A stretch of DNA of 64,000 bases from Salirhabdus salicampi (GCF_024259515.1 NZ_JANBWE010000001.1:1078010-1142009), one strand, 5' to 3'. Shown: positions 27,362 through 37,843, numbered from the stretch's first letter. The notes: generated by a model from the letters alone, not told the origin. Numbers and translations: made by a program.

Positions 27362-28072
27362 ATGAAACCGAAAATTTTAGTGGTTGATGATGAATGGAAT
27401 ATGCGTAATCTTATAAAAATTTATTTAATCAATGAATCGTTTGAGGTTGACGAGGCGAGTAATGGCGTTGATGCTGTTCGGATGGTTGAACAATCGCATT
27501 ATGATGTAATTGTGTTAGATATTATGCTACCGGATATAGATGGTTGGGAGGTATGCTCAACAATTCGTAAAACAAGGGACATGCCTATTTTAATGCTTAC
27601 GGCGAGAAACGACATAAAGGATAAGGTATTTGGCTTAGAAATCGGAGCTGATGATTACTTAACAAAGCCATTTGCACCTGAGGAGTTAGTTGCTCGGGTG
27701 AATGCCCTTCTTCGTCGTCATAAACGAAAAATAGAGGGAGAAGGCATCTTCCTTTTATTTGTAGGTGACCTCGCTATAAATAGTGAAAGTAGAGAAGTAA
27801 AACTAAACGAACATCAAATTGATTTAACTCCAAAAGAGTTTGATATTCTCTACCTCTTTGCCGCTAATCCTAACAGAGTTTTTACAAGAGAAATTTTATT
27901 AGATAGTGTATGGGTTTCCAATGAATTCCGCGATACAAGAGCTGTTGATACACATATAAAAAATATACGTGAGAAGCTTCGAAAGGCAGGGCTATCATTT
28001 AATCCGATAAAAACCGTTTGGGGAGTAGGATATAAATTGTTTAGGCCAGAGGATCAAGCATCCAATGAATAA
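27362..28072 (+). CDS. OmpR/PhoB-family response regulator, 236 aa
   Basis: Receiver domain with ILVVDDEWNMR (acidic pair), phospho-acceptor Asp in VLDIMLPDIDGWEV (~residue 51), MLTARND and LTKPFAPEEL (conserved Lys), then a winged-helix DNA-binding domain ending TVWGVGYKLFRPE. ATG at 27362 chosen because GAGG lies 8 bases upstream; a TTG 6 bases earlier is too close. Overlaps the sensor kinase by 8 bp. It probably regulates this operon and the Met-rich peptide downstream. Confidence 0.92.
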   Translation: MKPKILVVDDEWNMRNLIKIYLINESFEVDEASNGVDAVRMVEQSHYDVIVLDIMLPDIDGWEVCSTIRKTRDMPILMLTARNDIKDKVFGLEIGADDYLTKPFAPEELVARVNALLRRHKRKIEGEGIFLLFVGDLAINSESREVKLNEHQIDLTPKEFDILYLFAANPNRVFTREILLDSVWVSNEFRDTRAVDTHIKNIREKLRKAGLSFNPIKTVWGVGYKLFRPEDQASNE

Positions 28073-29441
28073 AATTGTCATTAAACTTGGTGGAACGATT
28101 ATGGCTCTTTTTTTCGTATTGTTACTACCGCTAGGATACGTTGCGAACCAAATTTTTACTAATTTTTATTATAACCAAGTTCAAAAAGATATCGGGGATC
28201 TTTCCGAAAAGTATGTTCGTAACACATCTTCCATTGCAGATGAATCCATTATTCGCATGTACATGAGTTTAGCGGAATTAACAAACAAAGAAATTGTTAT
28301 TCTTGATGAAACCGGTGAGATTATTGCAAATTCAGGTACGCAGGTTGTAAATATATCCGAGGAAGATCTAGGTATATTATCGGAGGGGCTTCCGGTTCAA
28401 AAGAGGTTCCATGATTATGGCAAAGAAAATAGCTATCTTGCCTCTGGTTACCCAGTCATGAAATCAGATCAGTATGAAGGGGCTCTGTTTGTGTTAGCTT
28501 CTGTAAATGATATAGAAGAGCCTGTTAGAAAGATACGAGATTTACTCATCTTGTCCGCCGTTGGAGCAATGTTTTTAGCACTCGGATTCACTGTTGTCAT
28601 TTCAAAAAAAATGGCTGATCCATTATTGGAGATGGAGAAAGCGACCCGTGAAATGTCGAAAGGGAATTTAGATGTACAAGTAAGAGTTCCATCTGATGAT
28701 GAACTAGGTTCACTTGGCAAAGCAATAAACAATCTTGCTGTGGAAACAAATCGATATCGATCCAACCGAAGGGAGTTCTTTGCCAATATATCTCACGAGT
28801 TGCGTACACCCATTTCTTATTTACAAGGTTATGCAAAAGTATTAAAACAAGGATTATATCAATCTGAGGAAGAGAAGATTCTATACTTAAATATAATTGA
28901 GGAAGAAACTGAGCGATTGGTCCGATTAATTAATGATTTGTTTACCTTGTCAAAACTGGAAGAAGGAAAAATGGACCTCACATTAGAGAAAGTAAATCTT
29001 GGGGAGATAGCGGAAACAGCTGTATTTAAAGTGAGAACAGAAATGGAACTAAAAGGGTTATCAATAGAAACCAAAATAAATAAGGATATACCATGTGTAG
29101 AAGGGGATTCAATCCGACTTGAACAAATTATCGCCAACTTATTAGGGAATTCGATTCGATATACCGAAAGAGGTACTATCCGTGTTGGTGTATGGTGTGA
29201 AAAAAATAATATACATGTTGCGATTGAGGATACAGGGGTTGGGATCCCTAAAGATGATCTCCCATTTATTTTTGAACGTTTTCACCGTGTTGAAAAATCA
29301 AGGTCAAGAGAACGGGGAGGAACCGGGCTAGGGTTATCGATTGTAAAGAATTTAGTTGAAATACAGAACGGGACTATAACTGTAGAAAGTCAGATAGGGA
29401 AAGGAACAAGGTTTCAGTTACGTTTTCCAATAGTTGAGTAA
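28065..29441 (+). CDS. HAMP-domain sensor histidine kinase, 458 aa
   Basis: Membrane sensor kinase: TM1 about residues 9-28, extracytoplasmic sensor ~29-160, TM2 ~163-185, HAMP ~185-240, HisKA with FFANISHELRTPISYL (~238-253), then HATPase with N box NLLGNSIRYTE, G1 DTGVGIP and G2 GGTGLGLSIVKNL. All phosphotransfer motifs are intact. Pairs with the adjacent regulator (ATGAATAA overlap). The signal is unknown, but linkage to a thiol-redox membrane protein and a Met-rich secreted peptide suggests an envelope or metal stress. Confidence 0.93.
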   Translation: MNKIVIKLGGTIMALFFVLLLPLGYVANQIFTNFYYNQVQKDIGDLSEKYVRNTSSIADESIIRMYMSLAELTNKEIVILDETGEIIANSGTQVVNISEEDLGILSEGLPVQKRFHDYGKENSYLASGYPVMKSDQYEGALFVLASVNDIEEPVRKIRDLLILSAVGAMFLALGFTVVISKKMADPLLEMEKATREMSKGNLDVQVRVPSDDELGSLGKAINNLAVETNRYRSNRREFFANISHELRTPISYLQGYAKVLKQGLYQSEEEKILYLNIIEEETERLVRLINDLFTLSKLEEGKMDLTLEKVNLGEIAETAVFKVRTEMELKGLSIETKINKDIPCVEGDSIRLEQIIANLLGNSIRYTERGTIRVGVWCEKNNIHVAIEDTGVGIPKDDLPFIFERFHRVEKSRSRERGGTGLGLSIVKNLVEIQNGTITVESQIGKGTRFQLRFPIVE

Positions 29442-29452
29442 GGGGTGCAGGA

Positions 29453-29659
29453 ATGAAAAAGATAGAATGGTTAATCGTAATAATACTAATAACAATGGGT
29501 TTAGGTTGTCTCACTGTTTCGGCTACAACTATGTGGGAGGCGGAGTCAATTGGGACCTATTTTAAAACGTTCCTGCACCTATGCTTATGGATGGGCCTGC
29601 CAATCCTACTACTAGTTATCCTGTACTTCGTATTTTTAAAGAATAGAAAAAACAAATAG
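29453..29659 (+). CDS. small membrane protein, 68 aa
   Basis: Two predicted helices (residues ~4-26 and ~38-62) and a basic end KNRKNK. Not recognised. It starts 11 bp after the kinase stop with GGGGTGCAGGA upstream, so it is in the same operon. Confidence 0.7.
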   Translation: MKKIEWLIVIILITMGLGCLTVSATTMWEAESIGTYFKTFLHLCLWMGLPILLLVILYFVFLKNRKNK

Positions 29660-29676
29660 AAAGGAGGTAAAATGCA

Positions 29677-29889
29677 ATGATGTCAATGATGAGTGGGGGT
29701 ATGATGCTGAATATGATTATATGTATGCTTATACTTGGGTTTTTCATATATGGAATTGTATTATTGATTTTAAAGGCCTTTGAAAGGAAACAGGAAGATT
29801 CATCTATAAAGATTTTAAGGGAGAGGTTTGCGCGTGGTGAAATTGATGAACAGGAATTTGCGGAAAAAAAGTCTAAATTAGAAAAGTAA
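29677..29889 (+). CDS. SHOCT domain membrane protein, 70 aa
   Basis: Met-rich start (MMSMMSGGMMLNMIICM), one membrane helix (~10-32) and a C-terminal SHOCT motif: SSIKILRERFARGEIDEQEFAEKKSKL. SHOCT (short C-terminal) domains occur on small membrane proteins that oligomerise. Preceded by GAAAGGAGGTAAAATGCA. It follows the small membrane gene by 17 bp. Confidence 0.85.
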   Translation: MMSMMSGGMMLNMIICMLILGFFIYGIVLLILKAFERKQEDSSIKILRERFARGEIDEQEFAEKKSKLEK

Positions 29890-29969
29890 TTTTTAAATCC
29901 TCACAAATTCAACAATTTTGTTGTCTATACTGAAAGTGTCCTAGTAAATAAGAGAAAGGAGAATTTGTA

Positions 29970-30221
29970 ATGAAAATCAAAAAATTCCCGTTTGCGTTGT
30001 CATTTGCTACTGCCGCTCTATTAGTAGTAGGGACCACAGCATTTGCACATGAAGATTCGAATAGTGGAATGGATAATATGATGAATAGTAGTAACGGCAA
30101 CGGAATGATGAACATGATGGAGAATGGCAATATGTCGAACATGATGGAAGCAATGAATTCACCAGAAGGACAAAAAATGCTGGATGCCTGTAATAAATTT
30201 ATGGACACCTCTGAAAGGTGA
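29970..30221 (+). CDS. methionine-rich secreted peptide, 83 aa
   Basis: Signal peptide (KFPFALSFATAALLVVGTTAFA, cleavage likely before HEDS) and a mature region of about 57 residues carrying roughly 14 methionines arranged as MDNMM, MMNMMENG and MSNMMEAM, plus one Cys in LDACNKF. Clustered Met, His and Asp/Asn is the composition of copper(I)/silver-binding periplasmic proteins. Strong GAAAGGAGAATTTGTA ribosome binding site and its own upstream AT-rich promoter region. The metal-binding role is inferred from composition and the redox/two-component context. Confidence 0.75.
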   Translation: MKIKKFPFALSFATAALLVVGTTAFAHEDSNSGMDNMMNSSNGNGMMNMMENGNMSNMMEAMNSPEGQKMLDACNKFMDTSER

Positions 30222-30277
30222 TAAAACGAAGTAAACTAATTCAATTTGGTATTTGTCACAGAACACAGTATACGTAC

Positions 30278-30490
30278 ACAACAAAACAAACAATAACAAA
30301 AGAGGACGCAACCGTTACTGATGGTTGCGTCTTTATAACTTTAATTCATTCTAGTTAACATAATATATATTAGAATGTGCGATTACTAGACTTATTGTTT
30401 CCTTCCTATAATTATCGGGACGGGATAGGGAATTATTAGGTGTGGCCTTGGGAGTTATGTTCAGCATCTGAAGGGAACATAACTTTATTT
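30278..30490. repeat. ~210-bp dispersed non-coding repeat, copy R1
   Basis: Collinear and clearly homologous with 36914-37125: terminator GACGCAACC...GGTTGCGTC (30304-30331), the stretch TTTACATAATATATATTAGA-like (here with AACATAATATATATTAGAATG), GTTTCCTTCCTATAATTATC, GGGACGGGATAGG, and the final GTTATGTTC/GAACATAAC hairpin. Conservation between hairpins as well as in them argues for a transposed or RNA-type element. Confidence 0.8.
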
Positions 30491-30775
30491 ATTATGTCTA
30501 TTTTTAAGGGAATTTAATACCGCATTTAAGAAATATTTCTATAAAGTAATACTGCACCTTTAATAAGAAACGGGTTTTAATAAAGGTTGTGAACTTATAC
30601 TAACGGAGCAGTAATGTGGAATAAGAAAGTCGTCATTCTTTAATACGTAGTAGACTTATACTGCGTAGTAAATAATTTCAATGCTAAAAATCTCTAAGTA
30701 TAATGGGTTTATCAGTTTTTAAAAAAAGTGGCAACATAAATTGAAAAATAAGAGACAAATTAGGTTCACACAAAA

Positions 30776-30797
30776 GACCACCAAAATTGGTAGTCCA
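30776..30797 (-). terminator. intrinsic terminator for the minus-strand gene
   Basis: On the minus strand GACTACCAA...TTGGTGGTC followed by TTTTGT, about 60 bp past the stop of the 73-aa gene. Confidence 0.75.
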
Positions 30798-30857
30798 TGA
30801 ATCTATGTATTTTATCTTATACTATATTAGTTTTTGATAATTTCTTTTAAATTTCTT

Positions 30858-31079
30858 TTATCTTTTACTTACCTTAAAATAAACTTCATTAGGGTCTGTG
30901 TAATCTCTACCACTCATTTCTAAAACATTAGCACCCTCAGCAAAATTTAATGCTGCCTCTTCTGCTGCCCACCTAGCGTCTTCATATGAATCAAACTCTT
31001 CGACTTCTTCCAATAATGAATCGTCAAATTTGCCTCTCATTTCAACAACATATTTTTTCTTCTTATCAAAAATTCCCAC
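30858..31079 (-). CDS. hypothetical acidic protein, 73 aa
   Basis: Not recognised. MGIFDKKKKYVVEMRGK followed by an acidic helix (DDSLLEEVEEFDSYEDARWAAEEAALNFAEG) and VLEMSGRDYTDPNEVYFKVSKR. GGAGGG upstream of the ATG and a terminator downstream make it a credible single-gene transcript. The layout (basic head, then a helix with Ala/Trp) resembles small phage or plasmid accessory proteins. Confidence 0.7.
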   Translation of the reverse strand: MGIFDKKKKYVVEMRGKFDDSLLEEVEEFDSYEDARWAAEEAALNFAEGANVLEMSGRDYTDPNEVYFKVSKR

Positions 31080-31209
31080 TTCAAACCCTCCATAAATAAA
31101 ATTGGTTTATCCATAATATCATACCACACGTTTTAGTCATTTAATGTGAAAACTGATTTAACATAGTAATGGACAGTTACCAATAAAGGAGATAGGGAGG
31201 GTGCTTAAG

Positions 31210-31397
31210 TTTTAGGCTTTACCGCTTTGCGGATAACCCAGAAAGTAAGCTTTTGTAAATTGTGGGTCAAAACAACAGATGAGGAATCCACTTTAAAGGA
31301 AGTAATCGACTACGTTAGGCACGAGGAACCATATCACAAGAAGGAAAATGAAGAATTCAATTTTAAGCAGTCGGTATTATTCAAAAAAAGTTTATAA
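31210..31397 (+). pseudogene. decayed coding remnant
   Basis: One frame reads FRLYRFADNPESKLL then stops. A neighbouring frame reads FCKLWVKTTDEESTLKEVID and then YVRHEEPYHKKENEEF, ending FKKSL. The two parts need one frameshift to join. The second part faintly resembles CutA/NIF3-type sequences, but I do not assign a family. Confidence 0.45.
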
Positions 31398-31448
31398 ATT
31401 AAACTTTGATTGTTGGACAGTACAACGATACTGACGAAAAATTACGAA

Positions 31449-31480
31449 GACGATCACCTTTATTAAGTGATCGTCCTTAT
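31449..31480 (+). terminator. intrinsic terminator-like hairpin
   Basis: GACGATCAC ... GTGATCGTC, perfect 9-bp stem, 9-base loop; the T-rich tract begins about 12 bases later. Confidence 0.6.
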
Positions 31481-31537
31481 GACACTGTTTTTTTCTTAAA
31501 GGCTCTGTTAAAGTTTAATGTAGATATTAGTTATAAA

Positions 31538-31571
31538 AACGGAACTTCCATAAATTTGGAAGTTCCGTTTT
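31538..31571 (+). terminator. intrinsic terminator
   Basis: ACGGAACTTCCA ... TGGAAGTTCCGT followed by TTTTG. Stem nearly the same as that at 13446-13480. Confidence 0.8.
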
Positions 31572-31601
31572 GTGATATTGGCTTGTTAAACTAACGCCCC
31601 C

Positions 31602-31869
31602 GTTCGTAATATAAGGTTAGCCAGATATTTAAAGAGTATCCTTTATTTTCTGGTTGACCTTTTTTTATATGGTCTTATTATAACGGTGGTCGGGTAGAAC
31701 GTCGCCCTGTGGGACTCGATCCCGTTAGCTAAACTGTTCACCCCCTACTTGTATAAACATGTTTCAGGCTGGTTGGGACAGTAGATCCCGTTTAACAAGC
31801 GAACCTATGATATTACAAGAAGCCTTTAGGGGATACCGACTAATTTATTATTCTAGGAGGAGATATTCT
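31602..31869 (+). ncRNA. IS110 5' non-coding region, candidate bridge RNA (copy 1)
   Basis: Conserved non-coding block shared with 39892-40150 (minus) and 44506-44755. It starts with a terminator-like hairpin and contains paired GGGAC...GATCCC modules separated by CACCCCCTACTTG and AAACATGTTT. IS110 elements encode their bridge RNA in the 5' untranslated end. Loop sequences differ between copies, as expected if they encode target and donor guides. Confidence 0.5.
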
Positions 31870-33108
31870 ATGAATCCAGTCGTTGGTCTGGATGTTTCAA
31901 AAGGGGAAAGTCAGGTCCAAGCTTTTTTAGATAAAGGTAAACCATATCGTAAAAGCTTTAGTATTAATCATGATGTTGAAGGATTAGGAAACTTACTAGT
32001 ATTCCTTCAAGAAGTTGAAAAGGCAGCTAATGGCAATCTACCTTCGGTAGTTCTGGAGTCCACTGGTCACTATCATAATCCTGTTGTTCAGTTTTTGGAG
32101 GAACAAAAGTATGTTTATATAATTGTTAATCCTCTAATTTCACATCGTGCTAAAAGTTCAAGTTTGCGCAAGGTGAAAACAGATGCGGTGGATGCCTATC
32201 ACCTTTGTGAGTTGTTTTATAAAGAAGAATTAGAACCTTATAAAAAGCGAGGTATTCAGCTATTAAACCTTCGCAATCTTACTAGACAACAGGAGAGTAT
32301 TGCAGAAATATTCGCAAAAACTAAGTTGCAGCTGCACTCTTTGGTGGATCAGGTATTCCCAGAATATAGAGGTGTATTTGGTAGTTTATATTCTAAGGTT
32401 TCGTTGATTACTTTACTTGAATTCCCAACATCTGAAGCTGTATTAAGTGTGAGTGAAAGAGAACTAACAGAAAAGATAGCTTCATTATGTAAGAGTCGTT
32501 CCGACCTATGGGCAAAGGAAAAAGCACAGAAACTAAGAGAAGCAGCCCACCGTACGTAATCCATTTAAGAAAAACTTATACGAGAGTCATATCTTTAAGG
32601 TGTTGGTAACGATTGTTCTTCAATATCAAGAGCATCTATCTAGGATTGCAGATGAAATAGATGCCCTCGCTAATGACATTGAAGAATATCATATACTCCA
32701 GTCTATCCCTGGTATTGGAGAAAAAAAATCGCCGCCACGATTATTTCTGAAGTTGGAGAGATAGATCGGTTCAATGATGCCAAAAAACTTGTTGCATTCG
32801 CTGGAGTAGATCCAAGTGTATACTCATCTGGTAAGTTTACAGCATCGGTTAATCGTATCACTAAACGAGGATCAAATAGGTTTCGTCATGCCTTATATAT
32901 GGCTGTTCAAAGTGGTATTCGAGATTCCCGCAAAAAGAAAACAACAGATGAAATCATGGCACGCAATAAAAGATTAAGAGAGTTTTACGATAAAAAGCGT
33001 GAAGAAGGTAAACCCTTTAGAGTAGCTGTTATTGCATGTGTAAATAAGCTCTTACATTGGATTTACGCCCTACTAAAAAGCAGGACTACTTTCCAAGATA
33101 TAGCCTAA
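31870..33108 (+). pseudogene. IS110-family transposase, frameshifted
   Basis: Starts MNPVVGLDVSKGESQVQAF with GGAGGAGATATTCT upstream. N-terminal DEDD domain intact to AAHRT. Compared with the intact copy at 44756-45958, a 4-base duplication (CGTACGTA for CGTA, ~32553) shifts the frame, and a poly-A run (GAAAAAAAATC, ~32730) adds two more bases, restoring it. The C-terminal Transposase_20 part (VDPSVYSSGKF... then KRGSNRFRHALYM) is in the original frame. Inactive unless programmed shifting occurs. Confidence 0.88.
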
Positions 33109-33261
33109 AATCTATATCTAACTAAATACAACAAAACCTTCCAATTACATCAAAGAGGAAGGTCCCAAGTAGAATTAATTTCTTTCGTTTGGTTAAAAAT
33201 AACAAACCCCAATCCTAGAAGATGTCCAGTAATGAGAATCGCTGTAACCAATGGGCTTCCG

Positions 33262-33902
33262 TTAATAATTTCCGAGTACATCACTATCTAACCTAGTTTG
33301 ATTATCACTTAAGAGTGAACGATTTGGATAATAAGCGGTAAAGAAAAGTTCATTATAGAGAAATAATTTTCGGAACGTTTGAATTGTTTCGCATTGGAAT
33401 CCTTCTCTGTTAAAGTAGTCATGATACCCTTCCTCGTTTTGGATAAAGAATCCATTATCAAATTTATCCATGTACCAGTTGATAATTTTACTTTTCTCAA
33501 AGAAGCAAGGCTCAATTGCTATTATTTGTCCACCCAGTTTTAATTTTTGTTGAAACTGTTTTACATAACTTCTAATTTTATTAGGAGGAATATGATGTAA
33601 TACAGCAATAATCAAAATTACATCAATTGAATTATTTTTAACGTTTATTTCATCGTTTTCGAATAAATTAAAATCGTATTCAGGAAAATTTTTTTTTGCG
33701 AAATGTATCCTTTTCTCATCCGGATCAATTCCTACATATTTTCGGGTTTACAAAGTGTACAGTTCACACCTGTTCCTGCTCCAAAATCTAGTACATTTTT
33801 ATCGTGTAAGTCCAGGTGCTTTTGAATTCTGTTATGCACATACATCCGATTAATCCATTTAGGTCGAATTAATCGATGGTATATTGTTGGAGAAAGATCC
33901 AA
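33262..33902 (-). pseudogene. class I SAM-dependent methyltransferase, frameshifted
   Basis: Minus-strand reading: LDLSPTIYHRLIRPKW..., motif I VLDFGAGTGVNCTLC, then a frameshift near 33745, then KYVGIDPDEKR, DVILIIAVLHHIPPNKIRSY, GGQIIAIEPCFFEKS and a C-terminal ...LDSDVLGNY. TTG at 33902 with GGAAG upstream is a reasonable start. Order of motifs I, II and post-I is correct for a small-molecule methyltransferase; one base change or sequencing error would restore it. Confidence 0.75.
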
Positions 33903-34089
33903 TTTAATCAACTTCCTTTTTCTTTACATGTCATTTCATTTTCACGACAATTTAGAACATCCATAACTTCCCCTACTTTATATAAATAAAACCGATGGAA
34001 TTTAACTAAAATTTGGTGTGTGAACCATGTATTATTCTTAATTGTTTACAAATACTGATGTTAGATTTATGAAAAAAGGGGGTAAATCC

Positions 34090-35217
34090 TTGGTAATTGA
34101 GAAGATAGATGCAACTAATGATTATTATGATAAGGTGATTGGTTTAAAAGGAATGGCAGAACTAAAGAATAAGCACTGGACTTATCAAGCAACAACAATT
34201 AAGAAAAGAAGTAACTCGCCCTTAAAGCAATTAAAAGACCAAGTTATTGTTATTACGGGGGCATCTAGTGGCGTTGGGCTGGTTACTGCAAGAATGGCAG
34301 CTTCTAAAGGCGCTAAGGTCGTATTGGCTGCTAGAAATGAAGAGGCACTAAAACAAATCACAGAAGAACTGATAGAAAAAGGGTATCCAGCAACCTATGT
34401 ACAAGCGGATGTTGGATGTGAAGAGGATGTCGAAAACATTGCTCAAAAGGCAATAGAGCAATTTGGACACTTTGATACATGGGTAAATAATGCTGGTGTT
34501 ACGATCTATGGCTATGCGATGGATGTAAGTATTGAAGACATGAAGCGAATGCATGATACCAACTATTGGGGTGTCGTTTATGGGAGCAGAGTTGCTGTAA
34601 AGCACTTTAAAGAAAGAGGAGTCAAAGGTGCTTTAATCAATGTTGGTAGTCTTTTCGGCGATCGAGGAACAATCATTCAATCCACCTATGCCCCTTCCAA
34701 ATTTGCTGTGCATGGATGGACAGAAAGTCTAAGAATGGAATTAGAAAAAGAAAATGTCCCTGTCTCCGTTACGTTGATCCATCCTGGAAGAATCGATACA
34801 CCGTATAATGAGCATGCCACCAGTTATTTAAACGAGCACCCGGTACATAAAGGGATGATTTATCCACCAGAAGCTGTTGCAGAAGCCATTCTATTCGCTG
34901 CGGAACACCCAAAAAGAGATATGTACGTAGGCTCGCAAGCTAAACTTCTAGAACTGATGGGCACACTTCTTCCACGACTCACTGATCGACTCATTGAATT
35001 TTTGATGCCACCTACTCAGTACGCAAACAGACCAGCTTTGAATAGAAATAGTGCCTTATACCAAGCTGGTTACGGATTACATGAACGGGGAACGAATACC
35101 GGCTGGATTCGTTCAGAGAGTCTTTATGTGAAAGCTAGTAAACATCCGATCCTTTCTACCCTGGCAGTTATTGGATTAGGGGCGTTAGCATTAGCAGCAA
35201 CTAAGCGAAGATCATGA
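34090..35217 (+). CDS. SDR family oxidoreductase, 375 aa
   Basis: Short-chain dehydrogenase with cofactor motif VITGASSGVGLVTARMA (residues ~52-68), NNAG (~136), catalytic Ser in INVGSLFGDRG and YxxxK as YAPSK. The extra N-terminal ~45 residues and ~110 C-terminal residues with a hydrophobic tail (HPILSTLAVIGLGALALAA) suggest membrane association. Start: TTG at 34090 with AAAGGGGGT upstream is favoured over ATG at 34069, which lacks a ribosome site. Followed 34 bp later by a P450 on the same strand, suggesting a shared lipid-related pathway. Confidence 0.88.
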   Translation: MVIEKIDATNDYYDKVIGLKGMAELKNKHWTYQATTIKKRSNSPLKQLKDQVIVITGASSGVGLVTARMAASKGAKVVLAARNEEALKQITEELIEKGYPATYVQADVGCEEDVENIAQKAIEQFGHFDTWVNNAGVTIYGYAMDVSIEDMKRMHDTNYWGVVYGSRVAVKHFKERGVKGALINVGSLFGDRGTIIQSTYAPSKFAVHGWTESLRMELEKENVPVSVTLIHPGRIDTPYNEHATSYLNEHPVHKGMIYPPEAVAEAILFAAEHPKRDMYVGSQAKLLELMGTLLPRLTDRLIEFLMPPTQYANRPALNRNSALYQAGYGLHERGTNTGWIRSESLYVKASKHPILSTLAVIGLGALALAATKRRS

Positions 35218-35230
35218 ATCATTACGATAA

Positions 35231-36508
<1,278 letters not shown>

Positions 36509-36744
36509 GCACATGGGGACGGTTCTTTGCAGCACATAAAAGTGAATCTGTTGACTTAATTTATTTAGATCCTGTAACTGGTATGTTATTTACAACAAGT
36601 AATATTCGATAATTCTTATTACAAAACGGAGTGTAATAATACAAAGTCCTTTGCTGCGCATTACAACCATACTGTTCAATAGAAGATGGATATTCTAAAA
36701 CAGTACATGCTTTGAATAAAAGATAAAAATTTTTTACTAAATAA

Positions 36745-36781
36745 AAAAGATTCCAATTCTCCCTTTGGAATCCTTTTTTTA
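36745..36781 (+). terminator. intrinsic terminator
   Basis: AAAGATTCC ... GGAATCC followed by TTTTTTT. Confidence 0.8.
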
Positions 36782-36913
36782 TTGGAGGAATTTCACTCTA
36801 ATTGTCGAAGTTTGTTTTAAAATGGGGCAAATTTAGTTCATATAACATGGATTATGTATCATTAACATAATAGTCCATGTCAGTAGGATAACGAAACGAT
36901 AATAAATTATATG

Positions 36914-37125
36914 TCACAACAAAATGAACAATAACAAAAGGGGACGCAACCATAAGTAACGGTTGCGCCCTTATAACTTTAATTTTAGTTTACATAATAT
37001 ATATTAGAATTTGCGTTTACTAGACTTATGGTTTCCTTCCTATCATTATAGGGACGGGATAGGACATTATCAGGTGTGTCCTTGGGAGTTATGTTCAGCG
37101 TGTGAAGGGAACATAACTTTTTCTA
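36914..37125. repeat. ~210-bp dispersed non-coding repeat, copy R2
   Basis: Homologue of 30278-30490, with the GGACGCAACC...GGTTGCGCCC hairpin at 36942-36970 and the GTTATGTTC/GAACATAAC hairpin at 37088-37118. Downstream sequence to about 37215 is in turn homologous to 47802-47945, so the element family has modular edges. Confidence 0.8.
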
Positions 37126-37172
37126 TTATTGCCAACAAATACTGAAACTAAACCCTTTCGAAATGATAAAGA

Positions 37173-37469
37173 TTGTTTGGCCAAGAGTCCGTTTGTCTTC
37201 GATTCACATTGCTAATATTTCCTTTCAATCGTATTATATATATGATGTGTTACGTAAATGTTTATCGCAGACTTATCGTCGAAGCAGCCATAGCCATTTA
37301 CACAACTAAATCTAAGATAACGAGAAATTCTTCCAGAACAATTAGGGATGTATTAGCAAAAACTAAGGCTTCTTTGATGATGGAAAGATTGAAGGTGACA
37401 CCTGAGCAAGAGGAAATCGTTGACCAAAAATTAAGGGGTGAAATCTCTCAAGAGGAGTTCACCCAATAA
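37173..37469 (+). CDS. VbhA-like antitoxin domain protein (C-terminal part convincing)
   Basis: Only the last ~46 residues look like a real protein: SSRTIRDVLAKTKASLMMER then LKVTPEQEEIVDQKLRGEISQEEF. This matches the antitoxin VbhA pattern (helix, then a 'G-E-I-s-x-E-E' end) that neutralises Fic AMP-transferases. The first ~50 codons overlap a dispersed repeat and are probably not translated. No intact Fic gene follows; a 23-codon frame (MIDLAKKRNTIHNPDYLHKK) starts 1 bp after the stop and then ends. Likely an orphan or truncated module. Confidence 0.4.
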   Translation: MFGQESVCLRFTLLIFPFNRIIYMMCYVNVYRRLIVEAAIAIYTTKSKITRNSSRTIRDVLAKTKASLMMERLKVTPEQEEIVDQKLRGEISQEEFTQ

Positions 37470-37843
37470 ATGATCGACTTAGCTAAAAAAAGAAACACGA
37501 TTCATAACCCCGACTACTTACACAAGAAAAAGTGTCTATAGAGTTGTCATGCTCATGGGATGGCTGTTGAAAGGACTGCGAAATATTTATACAACAAATA
37601 ACAGCTACTTTAAAAGGCTTCCTTCTTCACGCTTTTTATCATAAAATTAACGCATTCTTCTGTTATGAGTGATGATTTCATCATTTATTTTCTTCTTGCG
37701 TTAATCACGAATTGTACAACTGCCATGTATAAGGCATGCCGAAAATTTGTTTTACCAACAACAAAATTCCCCCTACTGTTTTTCTGAGCGAAAATAAACA
37801 AAACCCCTGGAGAAAAAATTCCAGGGATTAAAAGGATTGAGAT
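37470..37843. other. intergenic region, no gene recognised
   Basis: Includes a 23-codon frame directly after the VbhA-like gene, an 8-bp inverted pair TTAACGCA/TGCGTTAA (about 37648-37700) and the minus-strand terminator at 37803-37832. Confidence 0.5.
37803..37832 (-). terminator. intrinsic terminator for minus-strand operon
   Basis: Read on the minus strand: CCCTGGAA...TCCAGGGG then TTTTGTTT, ~12 bp beyond the stop of the lipoprotein gene. Confidence 0.85.

Larger units (their letters stand above)
30222..30857. other. intergenic region dominated by a repeated element
   Basis: The first half is repeat copy R1 (30278-30490). The second half, to the minus-strand gene end, is AT-rich without recognised coding sequence apart from a minus-strand terminator at 30776-30797. 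Confidence 0.6.
31080..31601. other. degenerate region left of the first IS110
   Basis: Holds a decayed gene (about 31210-31397) and two terminators (31449-31480 and 31538-31571). A 62-codon frame running through both hairpins is not believable as a gene. Confidence 0.55.
31602..33170 (+). mobile_element. IS110-family element, copy 1 (inactive)
   Basis: The left end GTTCGTAATATAAGG is shared with the other two copies. A ~270-bp non-coding 5' region is followed by a frameshifted transposase and a final CCTTCC...GGAAGG hairpin (about 33136-33164). Left flank AAACTAACGCCCCC belongs to the dispersed repeat. The right end is approximate. Confidence 0.75.
36509..37172. other. intergenic region: remnant, terminator and repeat
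   Basis: Begins with GCACATGGGGACGGTTCTTTGC, a phrase common at insertion-type element edges in Bacillus. A short remnant frame (KSESVDLIYLDPVTGMLFTT then SNIR, stop at about 36612) follows, then a terminator (36745-36781), then repeat copy R2 (36914-37125). Confidence 0.55.

Noticed and set aside
31406..31594. 62-codon open frame
   Set aside because: It spans two terminator hairpins and a homopolymer stretch and has no ribosome binding site.
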